From Neobacillus jeddahensis (GTDB taxonomy: Bacteria; Bacillota; Bacilli; Bacillales; Cytobacillaceae), in NCBI RefSeq assembly GCF_000612625.1, contig NZ_CCAS010000010.1:1-64000 (forward strand): a DNA stretch of 64,000 bases, in the 5' to 3' direction. Both the position numbers and the translations under genes were made by a program. The notes under the pieces are model-generated. The model saw only the letters and a list, made by a program, of their open reading frames with translations, ran no database searches and was not told the DNA's origin. Positions 1-7,131 of this stretch are shown piece after piece; within the stretch, counting starts at the first letter, position 1; each line of letters starts with the position of its first letter.

Positions 1-30
1 GATCAAAACTTATAAATTCTTATATTATAA

Positions 31-122
31 AGAAAACTCGCCGACTGGCGAGCCCAAAGGGCGAAGACAGAGGCGTAGTTGCACTTATGCCTGATAGGAA
101 AGCTATACTTTCCTATCGGCCG
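31..122 (+). repeat. Dispersed structured repeat, copy 1
   Basis: Non-coding. Read on the + strand it folds as CTCGCC/GGCGAG, GCCC/GGGC, a linker GAAGACAGAGGCGTAGTTG, and a 10-bp hairpin GATAGGAAAG/CTTTCCTATC. A second copy with the same layout lies at 13471-13562; the linker is conserved while the helices differ in sequence. It sits just beyond the ackA terminator. I take it for a dispersed Bacillaceae intergenic repeat; whether the RNA has a function is unknown. Confidence 0.55.
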
Positions 123-125
123 ATA

Positions 126-160
126 AAAAGGCAAAAGCCATTAGGTTAGCTTTTGCCTTT
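126..160 (-). terminator. Rho-independent terminator of ackA
   Basis: An inverted repeat AAAGGCAAAAGC / GCTTTTGCCTTT with a short loop lies 24 nt downstream of the ackA stop codon. On the - strand it is followed by a run of T. Confidence 0.8.
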
Positions 161-183
161 GAATGAATTTAATTTTTGTCTTA

Positions 184-1374
184 CTATTTACCTGCTAAAC
201 GAACAACGTCGCGGGCAATCATAACTTCTTCGTTTGTAGGGATGATTAAGACTTTCACTGGTGAGTGCGGATAATTGATAAATGCTTCTTCACCTTTAAC
301 CTTATTAAGAGCAGGATCCCAATACACTCCCATAAATTCAAGGCCTTTTAAGACATTTTCTCTAATCGTATCACTATTTTCACCAATACCCGCAGTGAAA
401 ATAATGGCATCCACACCGTTCATACGGGATGCGTATGAACCAATATATTTATGAATACGGTTCGCAAATACATCCAACGCAAGACGTGCACGGTCATTTC
501 CCTTATTAGCTTCAATCTCGATATCTCTTAAGTCACTTGAGAATCCAGAAACAGCTAGCATACCACTCTTTTTATTAAGTACATCTAAAACTTCATCAGC
601 TGTTTTACCCGTTTTCTCCATGATATATGGAATAAGTGCAGGGTCAATATTTCCTGAACGAGTACCCATTGTTACCCCAGCAAGTGGAGTAAAGCCCATG
701 GATGTATCAATGGACATTCCGCCTTCAATTGCCGCGATACTAGCTCCATTGCCTAAATGACAAGAGATTAAGCGCAGTTGTTCAACAGGACGCCCCAATA
801 ATTCAGCTGCACGTTGTGAAACATATTTATGGCTTGTCCCATGGAACCCATATTTCCGAATGCCATATTCTTTGTAGTATTCATATGGCAAACTATATAA
901 AAATGAACTTTCAGGCATCGTTTGGTGGAAGGCAGTATCAAACACTGCAATCGCTGGCACATTTGGAAGCACTCCCATAAACGCCTTAATACCTGTAAGA
1001 TTGGCTGGGTTATGCAACGGAGCTAATTCAGATAATTCATCTATTTTATTTAAAACCTCTTCAGTAATTAAGACTGAATCATTAAAGGCTTCTCCTCCGT
1101 GTACGACACGATGACCGATTCCCTCAATCTCATCTAATGATTTAATGATTCCCAAAGTAGTTAATTTATCTAAAAGCATTTTTACAGCGACTTCATGATC
1201 TGGAATATCGGTGATTTCTTGAACTTTTTCCCCATTAACTGAAATATTGAAAATGGAATCCTTTAGGCCTATTCTTTCAATCAGTCCTTTTGTGATAACA
1301 TCTTCACTCGGCATTTCAAATAATTGAAACTTCAAGGATGAACTTCCTGCATTAATTGCAATAATTTTTGCCAT
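184..1374 (-). CDS. ackA: Acetate kinase
   Basis: Acetate kinase (396 aa) makes ATP and acetate from acetyl phosphate in the overflow pathway. The N-terminal NAGSSSLKF phosphate-binding motif is at residues 8-16, followed by [15 protein letters not shown] and [11 protein letters not shown], all signatures of the ASKHA acetokinase family; length is typical. The frame is open 45 nt further upstream, but the ATG chosen gives the conserved [10 protein letters not shown] start and has AGGAG about 10 nt before it. It lies downstream of ytxK but has its own upstream region with a good cre at 1520-1533, which predicts activation by CcpA, encoded in this window. Confidence 0.97.
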   Translation of the reverse strand: MAKIIAINAGSSSLKFQLFEMPSEDVITKGLIERIGLKDSIFNISVNGEKVQEITDIPDHEVAVKMLLDKLTTLGIIKSLDEIEGIGHRVVHGGEAFNDSVLITEEVLNKIDELSELAPLHNPANLTGIKAFMGVLPNVPAIAVFDTAFHQTMPESSFLYSLPYEYYKEYGIRKYGFHGTSHKYVSQRAAELLGRPVEQLRLISCHLGNGASIAAIEGGMSIDTSMGFTPLAGVTMGTRSGNIDPALIPYIMEKTGKTADEVLDVLNKKSGMLAVSGFSSDLRDIEIEANKGNDRARLALDVFANRIHKYIGSYASRMNGVDAIIFTAGIGENSDTIRENVLKGLEFMGVYWDPALNKVKGEEAFINYPHSPVKVLIIPTNEEVMIARDVVRLAGK

Positions 1375-1519
1375 TTTGCTACCGCTCCTTTTATATAACA
1401 ACATCGATTGTTTATGCATTTTGTTTAGTACACCTTATGTTGTGCAAATCGACCTCGTTTATTTCCCTCAATTTTTCATTTAATCATTGAACAAAACACA
1501 ATTCAAGGAATATTTAACA

Positions 1520-1533
1520 TGGTAGCGATTACA
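1520..1533 (-). promoter_or_regulatory. Catabolite-responsive element (cre) upstream of ackA
   Basis: On the - strand the site reads TGTAATCGCTACCA, which fits the cre consensus TGWAANCGNTNWCA at all but one position. It lies about 145 nt upstream of the ackA start, as expected for an activating site upstream of the promoter. In B. subtilis ackA is a known CcpA-activated gene; here activation is inferred from the site and from ccpA being present. Confidence 0.75.
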
Positions 1534-1580
1534 AGGAAAATGTTCATATATTCACATATTTCACACATTTATTTCAATAA

Positions 1581-1627
1581 AAAATAAAGGATAAAACCGG
1601 TAATAATCCAGTTTTATCCTTTATTTT
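1581..1627 (-). terminator. Terminator of ytxK
   Basis: The long arms AAAATAAAGGATAAAAC and GTTTTATCCTTTATTTT are perfectly complementary and overlap the ytxK stop codon. A U-rich tail follows on the - strand, separating ytxK from ackA. Confidence 0.8.
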
Positions 1628-2597
1628 CTTGAAACCAATTTTCCATCTTCGTGAGAATTTTATCCATTTCCACGGCATTGGATAGGCTCGGTAAATTCAC
1701 TAGTAAAGCCTGTTTAGGTGGCTGAACACCCTCACCTTTTTTTTGTAAGATCAAAATACTCTTGCCTGAATTCTTACTTTTAAACATGCTTGTTGGTAAT
1801 TGCAGAAGACCTTGAATAAACAGATGCTCCTTGATAAATTCATGTAATTGTGGTGCTTGCTCGCTTTCAAAGAGACCGTTAGGAACAAGGAAGAATAAAT
1901 ACCCGCCAGGTAGTGTGTGTCGAACACTTTGCTCGATAAACAAGTGATGGGAATAGGAATGGCCTTCTGCAGCCACTAATTGATAATCCGCTGCTCTAGT
2001 ATCATTTGGATAGTACCCGATAGGTAAATCAGCAATAACCGTGTCAACTGGCTCAATAAATAATGACTCTAAACTATCTTGATTAAAAAACTGTATCGGA
2101 TGTCCTTGTAAATTTGCATTGACATAAGCAAGCTTAATGAGGATATCATCAATCTCTACTCCAACAGATGTCACTTTTTTCTGTGAATGATTTAATACAG
2201 TGGTTAATAAATTTCCTGTTCCAACCGCAGGATCGAGAAGACGGAAGGAAGGTTGGGTCATAAATTTTTCAACTAAATAGCCAAAGAGCATCCCCACAGA
2301 GTCCGGAGTCATTTGGTGATTAGGCTGAACATTATCCTTCATGCCTTTTAATATCACAAGTTGGAAGGATTTACGGATGTCTTCATTCGAAAAGTTGTCT
2401 AAATGAATTTCTTCATATTGCTTCTTCAACCTTTTGACTGTTAACTCACTTAACTCTTTCTGAAGGATTGCTCCCTGAAATAAATTTTCACCTGTTTCAG
2501 CAAGTGCCTCTAAATAACTACAAGCTAATTCCTCTTGTAACATAAGTGCTGTTTCATTAAATAATGTAAATAGCTGTTCAACTGGAGAAATTTTCAT
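1614..2597 (-). CDS. ytxK: Class I SAM-dependent methyltransferase, YtxK family
   Basis: A 327-aa protein resembling the N6-adenine methyltransferase-like fold. The SAM-binding loop LLDPAVGTGNLLTTVL is in the middle, and VDTVIADLPIGYYPND is a DPPY-like variant (DLPIGYY). YtxK is a conserved gene next to ackA in Bacillus; its substrate is not established. The longest frame starts 33 nt upstream, but the ATG before KISPVEQ has GGAGGGG seven nt away and matches the usual length. It has no specificity or restriction partner nearby, so a role in DNA modification is not supported by context. Confidence 0.85.
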   Translation of the reverse strand: MKISPVEQLFTLFNETALMLQEELACSYLEALAETGENLFQGAILQKELSELTVKRLKKQYEEIHLDNFSNEDIRKSFQLVILKGMKDNVQPNHQMTPDSVGMLFGYLVEKFMTQPSFRLLDPAVGTGNLLTTVLNHSQKKVTSVGVEIDDILIKLAYVNANLQGHPIQFFNQDSLESLFIEPVDTVIADLPIGYYPNDTRAADYQLVAAEGHSYSHHLFIEQSVRHTLPGGYLFFLVPNGLFESEQAPQLHEFIKEHLFIQGLLQLPTSMFKSKNSGKSILILQKKGEGVQPPKQALLVNLPSLSNAVEMDKILTKMENWFQENKG

Positions 2598-2663
2598 TGT
2601 TCCCCTCCATTTATAAATTTCCTTATTCATTTTATACGAGTATGTATTTTTTAAACAAGTATA

Positions 2664-2690
2664 AAGGCCCCGCTAAACAGCAGAGGCCCT
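2664..2690 (-). terminator. Probable terminator of tpx
   Basis: A GGCC...GCT / AGC...GGCC hairpin with a small internal bulge lies 20 nt past the tpx stop codon. The T tract is weak. Confidence 0.5.
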
Positions 2691-2711
2691 CTATTTCTTA
2701 CTTATTTTATA

Positions 2712-3212
2712 TTATTTTGCGTTTCTAGCTGCTTCTAGTGCTGCTTCATAGTTAGGGTGGTTAGTTGCTTCACTTACATATTCTACGTAAACAACAGTGT
2801 CACTTGAATCGACTACAAATACGGCACGAGCTAATAGTCTTAATTCCTGGATCGCAACCCCAAATGCTTCTCCAAATGAAAGATCGCGGTGATCCGATAA
2901 TGTTTGAACATTTTCAATTCCACTCGCAGCACACCAACGCTTTTGCGCAAATGGCAAGTCAACACTTACAGTTAAAATTTTGACGTTCCCTAAGCTGTTC
3001 GCTTCTTCGTTGAAACGGCGAGTTTCTGCATCACATACGCCTGTATCTAGGGATGGAACAGAAGTAATTAAACGAACTTGCCCCTTCGTATCGTTTAACG
3101 TTACCGCTGATAAATCATTTGCAAGAACGGTGAAATTTGGGGCCTTTTCTCCCACTTTTACTTCATTTCCTAGTAAAGTTACTGCATTTCCTTTAAAAGT
3201 AACATTTGCCAT
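2712..3212 (-). CDS. tpx: Thiol peroxidase, atypical 2-Cys peroxiredoxin
   Basis: Cytoplasmic Tpx (166 aa) reduces hydroperoxides with electrons from thioredoxin. The peroxidatic Cys60 lies in [17 protein letters not shown] and the resolving Cys94 in KRWCAASG; both are in the expected Tpx positions. The start is the ATG after AAAGGAGG with eight nt spacing, not the longer upstream frame. It is monocistronic, with its own terminator and a 200-nt upstream gap. Several other redox proteins (YtsP, BrxC, Dps, YtpP) lie elsewhere in the window. Confidence 0.96.
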   Translation of the reverse strand: MANVTFKGNAVTLLGNEVKVGEKAPNFTVLANDLSAVTLNDTKGQVRLITSVPSLDTGVCDAETRRFNEEANSLGNVKILTVSVDLPFAQKRWCAASGIENVQTLSDHRDLSFGEAFGVAIQELRLLARAVFVVDSSDTVVYVEYVSEATNHPNYEAALEAARNAK

Positions 3213-3328
3213 TCTAACATCCTCCTTTGTCTTCTTAACGTAAATCAGCAAAAATGCAGGATTTACCTTAAATATGTACAGTGTAACTATATCTTTTCAC
3301 AACATTTTTTGCAATTATTTGAATCAAA

Positions 3329-3370
3329 AGAAGCGTAAGACACTTGAGCAGGACAATTCTCAAAGTCAAA
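3329..3370 (+). repeat. Short deletion derivative of the 6.8-7.0 kb repeat
   Basis: The right part, TTGAGCAGGACAATTCTCAA followed by AGTCAAA, is nearly identical to the right end of the repeats at 6769-6909 and 6929-7070. The left part (AAAAGAAGCGTAAGAC) resembles their left end. The palindromic interior is missing. It lies between tpx and the ytfJ terminator. Confidence 0.5.
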
Positions 3371-3386
3371 TGTATACATTATCTCT

Positions 3387-3426
3387 AAAAAAAAGTTAAC
3401 CTTCCATAGTAGGGGAAGATTAACCT
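3387..3426 (-). terminator. Terminator of ytfIJ
   Basis: The hairpin GTTAATCTTCC / GGAAGGTTAAC (one bulge) lies directly after the ytfJ stop codon and is followed by eight T on the - strand. Confidence 0.8.
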
Positions 3427-3432
3427 TTGCCG

Positions 3433-3909
3433 TTATAATTCGAGATCAACTTTTGATTGGTGCTGTGAATCTTGGCCTTGTTGCTGTTTACTATCGTCTT
3501 TCTTTGAAAACATTTGCTGTATTTTATCAACCGCCTGTGGCGCAAGCTCCAAAATCTTCTCGTATAGATGTGTACTTTCATCTAAATGCAACATTTTGAC
3601 CCCATGCGAGTTAACGATTAAAAATGCAATCGGGGTAATGGAGACGCCACCACCGCTCCCTCCACCAAATGGAAGCTGTGCTTTTCCCTGGCTCTGACCT
3701 TGACCTTGACTTTGCCCTTGTGATTGAGAGCTATCCATTTTAAACTCGCTACCACCTGCAGCAAATCCAAAGCCCACCTTTGATACAGTTAAAATGACAC
3801 TCCCGTCAGGGGTTTCAACCGGATCACCAATGATGGTATTAACATCAATCATTTCTTTCAAGCTTTCCATTGCAGTCGTCATCAAACCTTGAATAGGGTG
3901 ATCAGACAT
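3433..3909 (-). CDS. ytfJ: Sporulation protein YtfJ (GerW family)
   Basis: A 158-aa spore-associated protein. The family core is the N-terminal HPIQGLMTTAMESLKEMIDV, followed by VGFGFAAGGSEF and GGGSGGGVSITPIAFLIV. Between the two halves is a Gln/Gly/Ser-rich linker built from SQGQ units, and the C-terminus is again Gln-rich, so both regions are probably disordered. In Bacillus, YtfJ (GerW) is a sporulation protein linked to germination. The ATG chosen follows GAGGAGG. It is the second gene of a ytfI-ytfJ pair with 17 nt spacing. Confidence 0.9.
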   Translation of the reverse strand: MSDHPIQGLMTTAMESLKEMIDVNTIIGDPVETPDGSVILTVSKVGFGFAAGGSEFKMDSSQSQGQSQGQGQSQGKAQLPFGGGSGGGVSITPIAFLIVNSHGVKMLHLDESTHLYEKILELAPQAVDKIQQMFSKKDDSKQQQGQDSQHQSKVDLEL

Positions 3910-3926
3910 GGTTATTTCCTCCTCTT

Positions 3927-4628
3927 TCAAACGGATTTAGTTTTATCACCTGGAAATTCTGCTTTGCTTTTTGGGCGTGGTTTCCCGCCCTTCCAGAATT
4001 TAATCAGTTTTAATCCTGCGAGAATAGCATGCCCGATTCGAAATTGAAACATACATGTGATCCTTGTCTGAATTACAGTTGCTTGAAAATGGGGAGTAAC
4101 GCTTAGATGCGGCATCTCTTTCAGACGAAAATAATGACTGAGCCATCCAACAATACCACCCTTCACGGCCCATAAAGCCCCTGCCAACATTCCGGTATGT
4201 GCTGCATCGCCAACCCCCATTAATGAATGCCACTCCAATTTTTTTACAGAGATCTTTTGAAAAAACTTTCTAACTATCACATGCATATGAACTACCTTTT
4301 GCAGGACTTCTCTGCCATTTTGTAATTTAGTTAGTAAATCATTGTGGGTAATCTGACTAACAGTAGGTTCTTGGTTGTCCTCTTGTTTCTCCCCAAAATG
4401 AGCATGACTTTGGACCACCATACTAGGAGAATTATCATCAATTTTAATTAATGGAACAGTTATCTTGTATTTGATTAATCCAAACCATATCCTAAACTCT
4501 ACTTTTAAATCGTCATTATCATTATGATGATAATAATTTAGGAGAATCGTTAATTTAGTAAAAATAATAACTATGAATAAGAACACTATGAGCACCAAGG
4601 AGAGAATCAGCCAAAACAATTTGTTCAC
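3927..4628 (-). CDS. ytfI: DUF2953 membrane-anchored protein YtfI
   Basis: A 233-aa protein of the DUF2953 family, usually paired with ytfJ in spore formers. It has one N-terminal hydrophobic segment (about residues 4-28), then a polar domain containing VEFRIWFGLIKYKITVPLIK, with amphipathic C-terminal parts. Function is unknown beyond the sporulation context. The start is uncertain: GTG at 4628 is only two nt from AAAGG, whereas TTG three codons downstream is ten nt away. Confidence 0.82.
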   Translation of the reverse strand: MNKLFWLILSLVLIVFLFIVIIFTKLTILLNYYHHNDNDDLKVEFRIWFGLIKYKITVPLIKIDDNSPSMVVQSHAHFGEKQEDNQEPTVSQITHNDLLTKLQNGREVLQKVVHMHVIVRKFFQKISVKKLEWHSLMGVGDAAHTGMLAGALWAVKGGIVGWLSHYFRLKEMPHLSVTPHFQATVIQTRITCMFQFRIGHAILAGLKLIKFWKGGKPRPKSKAEFPGDKTKSV

Positions 4629-4851
4629 AACCTTTCAGCACATTATTATTCGCTTTTATAGAAAAAATAAACCTTTCAACTTAAAGCTGACACGTCATAT
4701 TCATTCTTTCATTCGACATAAATTTCTTCCTTGTTTTATATTTTGCAATAAAAATGCTAAACTAAATTCAGAATAACGTAATTTCCGCAAAGATTTATTT
4801 TTCTAGAGCATTACATATACCAAATTTTCATCATCTTTTAGGGGGATTTAT

Positions 4852-5655
4852 ATGGAAATGAGACGTAATATTTATTTTTATCACAAACGTGATGCTGATA
4901 TGCTTTCGATTACTGCACCCCTCCTAGAATTGGCCGATCGTTACGGGTTCTCCGTTATTGATGATTATCGGAAGGCTAACATCATTGCCAGTGTGGGAGA
5001 CGATGGAACCTTTCTCCAAGCTGTCCGAAAAACCGGGTTTCGTGATGATTGCCTTTATATGGGGATTTCCACAAAAAATAGTTTAAGTATGTATTGCGAC
5101 TTCCGTATCGACGATACCTCTAAAATGATCGAAGCCATGACCACCAATGAACATATTAAAGTTCGTCGCTACCCTACTATCGAAGTGAATGTTGATGGGA
5201 AAGGAACATTTTCATGCTTAAATGAATTCAGTATTCGCTCTGCCATTATTAAAACACTCGTCATTGATGTATTTATTGACCAACTTCATCTAGAAACCTT
5301 CCGCGGGGATGGGCTTATTGTTGCTACTCCAACAGGCAGTACTGCTTATAATAAATCGGTAAATGGTTCTATTGTGGACCCACTCCTCTCCTGCATGCAG
5401 GTAAGTGAGGTCGCCTCGGTAAATACAAATCGGTACCGTACACTTGGCGCTTCCTTTATTGTCGGGAGTGAGCGAACACTCACGCTCAAGGTAAGATCAG
5501 AAGGTAATGACCATCCGACCATGGGCATGGACAATGAGGCCTTAAGTATCCGCCATGTCGATAAAATACTAGTTACCATAAGCGATAAAAAAATAAAAAC
5601 GTTAAAATTAAAAGACAACTCCTTCTGGAATAAAGTAAAGAGAACATTCCTCTAA
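4852..5655 (+). CDS. ytdI: NAD kinase (second paralogue, YtdI/PpnKB type)
   Basis: A 267-aa ATP-NAD kinase that makes NADP. The family motifs are the diglycine loop near residues 49-53, LNEFSIRS, GLIVATPTGSTAYNKS, and the C-terminal GMDNEALSI. The loop reads GDDGT instead of the near-invariant GGDGT: the second glycine is Asp50, while the catalytic Asp51 is kept. The ATG follows AGGGGG. It is the only + strand gene in the first 14 kb and is divergent from ytfI. The position next to ytfIJ matches ytdI of B. subtilis. Whether the loop change affects activity cannot be told from sequence. Confidence 0.9.
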   Translation: MEMRRNIYFYHKRDADMLSITAPLLELADRYGFSVIDDYRKANIIASVGDDGTFLQAVRKTGFRDDCLYMGISTKNSLSMYCDFRIDDTSKMIEAMTTNEHIKVRRYPTIEVNVDGKGTFSCLNEFSIRSAIIKTLVIDVFIDQLHLETFRGDGLIVATPTGSTAYNKSVNGSIVDPLLSCMQVSEVASVNTNRYRTLGASFIVGSERTLTLKVRSEGNDHPTMGMDNEALSIRHVDKILVTISDKKIKTLKLKDNSFWNKVKRTFL

Positions 5656-5698
5656 AAAACACCTAGAACGAAAATCAGCAGCAAAGTTAATAGAGACT

Positions 5699-5734
5699 AA
5701 AAAAACCTTATCCGCGATTGGATAAGGTTTTTTT
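5699..5734. terminator. Bidirectional terminator between ytdI and rarD
   Basis: AACCTTATCC / GGATAAGGTT with A and T runs on both sides serves the two convergent genes. Confidence 0.85.
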
Positions 5735-5735
5735 C

Positions 5736-6668
5736 TTATAGAGTTACTTTTTTTCCCTTTTGAATTTTTATGCCTTTTGGTGCCAACAGTTTCGTTTTGG
5801 AAAGGGAATAAATCGTTAGTCCTAACCAGATAAATATAAAGGATAGGAGTTGGATTTTTGAAAAATGCTCCTGATAGACAAAAACGCCTAACATTAACGT
5901 CAATGTCGGGGCAATATACTGCAAAAATCCGAGTAAGGAGAGGGGAATCTTTTGCGCCCCCTTTGCAAAATACAACAGCGGTACTGCCGTTACGACACCT
6001 GCTCCGATTAATAGCAAATCCGTTCCCGTATTTACTGATAAAAAAGAATTCGAACCTGTAAAAAATAAGAAAATCATATAGATGGCAGCGATCGGCGCAA
6101 CTACTAACGTTTCCAATGTTAAGCCAACCGCAGAATCGACATTTATTAGTTTTTTAGCTAACCCATAAAGACCAAAGGTTAAGGCTAAGGAAACGGCAAT
6201 CCAAGGAAATGCCCCATGAGAAACGGTGACAATTAATACTCCAATTGCTGCTAATAGAAATGAAATATATTGGTATATGTTTAACTTTTCCTTTAATACA
6301 AGCATCCCGAGTACAATGCTAATCAGTGGGTTTATATAATAACCTAGGCTTGCTTCAATCATATGACCGTTGTTAACCGCCCAAATATAAATAAACCAAT
6401 TTCCACTTATTAGGACAGAGGCAATCGCAAGTGCCACCATTTGCTTTTTATTTTTGGCAAAGCCCTTAATGGTTTGAATAAATAATCCCCATTTTTTCGT
6501 GAAGAAAAGAACTACTACCATAAAAACAAATGACCAAAATACGCGGTTTCCAAGTATCTCCATTGCGTTCACACGATCTAATAATTTCCAATAAATTGGC
6601 AATAGCCCCCAAATTAAATAGGAAAAGCCTGCCTGAATGGCCCCCGTTTGTGTTTCTGTCTTCCCCAT
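5736..6668 (-). CDS. rarD: RarD-type EamA transporter
   Basis: A drug/metabolite-transporter superfamily protein with two EamA repeats and about ten hydrophobic segments, about 310 aa. The N-terminal GFSYLIWGLLPIYWKLL and ILGNRVFWSF are typical of RarD. The substrate is unknown. A TTG four codons upstream is also possible but lies directly against the Shine-Dalgarno GGGG; I chose the ATG, about 13 nt away. It is not part of the usual Bacillus order here and sits beside repeats, so it may be an insertion. Confidence 0.85.
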   Translation of the reverse strand: MGKTETQTGAIQAGFSYLIWGLLPIYWKLLDRVNAMEILGNRVFWSFVFMVVVLFFTKKWGLFIQTIKGFAKNKKQMVALAIASVLISGNWFIYIWAVNNGHMIEASLGYYINPLISIVLGMLVLKEKLNIYQYISFLLAAIGVLIVTVSHGAFPWIAVSLALTFGLYGLAKKLINVDSAVGLTLETLVVAPIAAIYMIFLFFTGSNSFLSVNTGTDLLLIGAGVVTAVPLLYFAKGAQKIPLSLLGFLQYIAPTLTLMLGVFVYQEHFSKIQLLSFIFIWLGLTIYSLSKTKLLAPKGIKIQKGKKVTL

Positions 6669-6768
6669 ATTGTTTCCCAAGCCCCTTTTCTTTCAGTTTT
6701 CGAAATAATCTTCATTATAACGCGAAACGGAAAAAAGAGAAGCCTTTTTTGCTCAAAAATCCTGAAAG

Positions 6769-6909
6769 CAAGAAAAGCGCAAGGCGCCCGCCTATCGGCG
6801 ACAAGCACAAGACGAGCCGGCGGGAAGGTTGTTCTTTAACCTTCTCGACGGATTGGCTTGTGACCTCGAGCCGATGGCGCCTGGAGCTGGACAATTCTCA
6901 AAGTCGAAA
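6769..6909. repeat. Imperfect-palindrome dispersed repeat, tandem copy A
   Basis: About 141 bp starting AAGAAAAGCGCAAGGCGCC and ending GACAATTCTCAAAGTCGAAA. The halves are inverted relative to each other (GGCGCC...ATCGGC against GCCGAT...GGCGCC, with AAGGTT/AACCTT at the centre), so it can form one long hairpin. Copy B, 19 nt further on, is nearly identical. There is no open frame of its own. It looks like a MITE or REP-like element; transposition was not demonstrated. Confidence 0.75.
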
Positions 6910-6928
6910 CATATAAATTCTGGTAATA

Positions 6929-7070
6929 CAAGAAAAGCGCAAGGCGCCCGCCTATCGGCGACAAGCACAAGACGAGCCGGCGGGGAGGTTGCTCTCTTTA
7001 ACCTTCTCGACGGATTGGCTTGTGACCTCGAGCCGATGGCTTCTTGAGCTGGACAATTCTCAAAGTCAAA
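6929..7070. repeat. Imperfect-palindrome dispersed repeat, tandem copy B
   Basis: This is the second tandem copy, with the same left and right ends as copy A and only a few substitutions and small indels (for example CGGGGAGGTTGCTCTC for CGGGAAGGTTGTTC). The two copies sit head-to-tail between rarD and the acyl-CoA synthetase gene. Confidence 0.75.
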
Positions 7071-7089
7071 ATTTCTTTCTTATCTTTTA

Positions 7090-7120
7090 AACAAGCAGGC
7101 GGTCAATGCCCGCCTGCCCT
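7090..7120 (-). terminator. Probable terminator of the acyl-CoA synthetase gene
   Basis: GCAGGCGG / CCGCCTGC stem lies 14 nt after the stop codon, with a short T-rich tail on the - strand. Confidence 0.6.
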
Positions 7121-7131
7121 TTGATTCTTCT

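Noticed and set aside
31..122. Known riboswitch (lysine, ZTP or similar) because of GACTGGCG and GAGGCG pieces
   Set aside because: The order and spacing of conserved motifs do not fit those classes, and no relevant gene lies downstream on the + strand.
1614..2597. ytxK as part of a DNA modification or restriction system
   Set aside because: There is no restriction or specificity gene nearby, and the gene is a conserved neighbour of ackA in Bacillus.
6530..7047. Open frames across the tandem palindromic repeats
   Set aside because: They arise from the repeat sequence itself, with the same peptide appearing in both copies, and have no start signals.
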